A stretch of DNA of 64,000 bases from Acidovorax sp. 69. GTDB taxonomy: Bacteria > Pseudomonadota > Gammaproteobacteria > Burkholderiales > Burkholderiaceae_C. Numbering within the stretch: position 1 is the stretch's first letter; each line of letters starts with the position of its first letter. The stretch lies in contig NZ_PGEP01000001.1 of NCBI RefSeq assembly GCF_002797445.1, positions 736,001 through 800,000 of the forward strand. The letters are read 5' to 3'. Shown in pieces: positions 62,478 through 64,000 of this stretch. The translations under genes were made by a program, and so were the position numbers. The notes under the pieces were generated by a model. That model saw only the letters and a program-made list of their open reading frames with translations. It was not told the origin of the DNA and searched no databases.

Positions 62478-63581
62478 ATGAGTAGCAAGATCCGGGTGAT
62501 CGTGGTGGACGATTCGGCGCTGGTTCGTAGTCTGCTGTCCGAAATCATCAACCGGCAGCGTGATATGGAGTGCATTGGTTCGGCCAATGATCCTCTGGTG
62601 GCGCGCGAGATGATCCGTGAATTGAATCCTGATGTCATCACGCTCGATGTCGAAATGCCCCGTATGGATGGCATTGACTTTCTAGGGCGTCTCATGCGAC
62701 TGCGTCCGATGCCAGTCGTCATGATCTCCACACTGACCGAGCGAGGTGCTGAAGTCACGATGAAAGCACTGGAGTTGGGGGCTGTGGATTTTGTGGCCAA
62801 GCCGCGGGTCGGTTTGGCGAGTGGACTCAATGATCTGGCTGCACAGATCGTTGACAAAATTCGCGTAGCCGCCGTAGCGCAAGTCCGCCGGGCACCCGTG
62901 CGGGACCTTGTACAAACCAGCGGCGGAGTAGGGGGAGCCGCGCATGCGGTGGCGCCCGCTGCGGCCCTGCTTGGCCGTCTGTCAACAGAAAAGTTGATCT
63001 GCATTGGAGCATCGACTGGCGGAACTGAAGCGATCAAGGAAGTGCTGGTTCAGATGCCGGCGGATTCCCCGGCGATCGTTATCACTCAGCACATGCCGCC
63101 TGGATTCACCACCAGTTTCGCAGCGCGCTTGAATGGGCTGTGCCAGATCACAGTGAAAGAGGCGGTCAATGGGGAGCGCATCTTGCCTGGTCATGCCTAT
63201 ATCGCTCCAGGGGGCACCCAGTTTCACGTAGCGCGCAGTGGTGCTAACTATGTGGCGGTGGTGGATGACGGTCCACCAGTCAATCGTCATAAACCTTCTG
63301 TCGAGGTGCTTTTTAAGTCAGCTGCGGGCGTGGTGGGGCGTAATGCGTTTGGCATCATGCTCACAGGTATGGGTAATGATGGCGCTGCTGCCATGCGGGA
63401 GATGAAGGACGCCGGCAGCTACAACTATGTGCAGGACGAGGCGACCTGCATCGTTTTCGGCATGCCGCGCGAGGCCATTGCCCATGGCGCGGCTGACGAA
63501 GTGCTGCCGCTCGGCCAGATTGCGCCCGCTTTGGTCACGCGTTTGCGCGGGGCTACAGATCGTCTGCATCATAGGATCTGA
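62478..63581 (+). CDS. cheB: Chemotaxis methylesterase/response regulator CheB
   Basis: A 367-residue protein-glutamate methylesterase. The receiver domain has DD near 11-12 and the phosphorylated aspartate in [18 protein letters not shown]; a linker follows; the esterase triad is the serine of [10 protein letters not shown], the histidine of [13 protein letters not shown] and the aspartate of [10 protein letters not shown]. It ends the che operon, 15 bases after cheD. Confidence 0.97.
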   Translation: MSSKIRVIVVDDSALVRSLLSEIINRQRDMECIGSANDPLVAREMIRELNPDVITLDVEMPRMDGIDFLGRLMRLRPMPVVMISTLTERGAEVTMKALELGAVDFVAKPRVGLASGLNDLAAQIVDKIRVAAVAQVRRAPVRDLVQTSGGVGGAAHAVAPAAALLGRLSTEKLICIGASTGGTEAIKEVLVQMPADSPAIVITQHMPPGFTTSFAARLNGLCQITVKEAVNGERILPGHAYIAPGGTQFHVARSGANYVAVVDDGPPVNRHKPSVEVLFKSAAGVVGRNAFGIMLTGMGNDGAAAMREMKDAGSYNYVQDEATCIVFGMPREAIAHGAADEVLPLGQIAPALVTRLRGATDRLHHRI

Positions 63582-63646
63582 TCTGCGCCGGATGCGCGGG
63601 TAGCACCTCTTTTTCCTGATTCCATGGGTTCTTCCTTGCATCCCGT

Positions 63647-63668
63647 GCAGCCCTGGGGCCAGGGCTGC
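63647..63668. terminator. Hairpin between cheB and uup
   Basis: GCAGCCCTGG (63647-63656) and CCAGGGCTGC (63659-63668) form a perfect inverted repeat in the convergent 110-base gap. There is no T run on the plus side, and only an A run (T on the minus strand) before it, so terminator function is plausible but not certain. Confidence 0.5.
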
Positions 63669-63691
63669 ACGCGAAGAGTATTAAAAAAATC

Positions 63692-64000
63692 TCAGGCCGA
63701 TAGGGCTGTCCACCGCTCCAGTGCGGCCATCAGTTCCTCGTCGATTTCACTGGCGCGCGCAGTGAGCTTAGCGGCACGGGCGCCGTCAGTGGCATAGACG
63801 CTGCCATCGACCAATACGGCCTGTACCTCGGCCTGCTCCTTCTCTAGGGCTTCGATGCGTGTAGGCAGGGTGTCCAGTTCCCGCTGCTCCTTGTACGACA
63901 GCTTCTTGCGCGAGGTCTGCTCCGTTTTGGTTGGCACCACGGCCAGTGCGGCTTCCTTGGCGGTGGTGGTCTTGGCGCCTGCTGAGGGTGCGGCCGCCGC
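63692..64000 (-). CDS. uup: ABC-F family ATPase, C-terminal part (Uup-like)
   Basis: The last 102 residues of a protein whose start is beyond the right edge. The sequence RKKLSYKEQRELDTLPTRIEALEKEQAEVQAVL is the C-terminal coiled coil of Uup, an ABC-F ATPase linked to DNA/ribosome function; an Ala/Lys/Thr-rich linker precedes it. The ABC domains lie outside the window. Confidence 0.85.
   Translation of the reverse strand, partial: AAAAPSAGAKTTTAKEAALAVVPTKTEQTSRKKLSYKEQRELDTLPTRIEALEKEQAEVQAVLVDGSVYATDGARAAKLTARASEIDEELMAALERWTALSA

Overview
The window is a contiguous piece of a high-GC betaproteobacterial chromosome. Gene order, protein style, MocR/LysE-type neighbours and a dispersed palindromic repeat that I recall from Comamonadaceae genomes point to that family, most likely an Acidovorax-like organism (inference; no 16S rRNA gene is present). 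Almost all of it is one flagellum and chemotaxis supercluster, interrupted by a sugar-nucleotide and glycosyltransferase island next to the flagellin genes. I see no tRNA, rRNA, CRISPR array, prophage or insertion sequence.

Layout. 1-4754: small-molecule genes (a partial PLP aminotransferase, a cupin, EamA and LysE exporters) transcribed leftward, with a divergent MocR-type regulator. 4780-6024: an HDOD signalling protein. 6095-17111: the leftward flgBCDEFGHIJKL rod, ring, hook and junction operon. 17325-18944: rightward flgA, flgM, flgN. 19009-28451: leftward motA, motB, cheY, cheZ, flhB, flhA, flhF, flhG-like and fliA. 28883-35048: a rightward island of seven genes for a CDP-linked deoxysugar. 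35083-37296: a TPR-GT41 glycosyltransferase. 37415-40719: two flagellin genes head to head. 40922-43170: fliD, fliS, fliT. 43489-43800: leftward fliE. 43975-55142: rightward fliFGHIJK and fliLMNOPQR. 55172-56907: a leftward two-component pair. 57093-63581: a rightward chemotaxis operon (CheZ-like protein, cheY, cheA, cheW, cheR, cheD, cheB). 63692 to the end: the C-terminus of an ABC-F ATPase.

How it works together. The flg, flh and fli genes build the basal body, export gate, hook and filament; FlgM and FliA time the late genes, and sigma-28-like promoters are visible upstream of flgM, both flagellins and fliS. MotAB drive rotation; CheA/W/R/B/D and two CheY and two CheZ-type proteins control switching. 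The island is predicted to make a C-methylated 4-amino-4,6-dideoxyhexose as a CDP-sugar, and the SPINDLY/OGT-like glycosyltransferase beside fliC is the natural candidate to put it on flagellin.

Two points need care. flgK, fliK and fliL each carry an apparent -1 frameshift at a run of exactly seven G (seven C on the flgK coding strand), and adding one base restores each full reading frame; this is either a sequencing artefact or a set of slippage-prone loci. No flhDC genes lie in the window, so the master regulator must be encoded elsewhere or differ.
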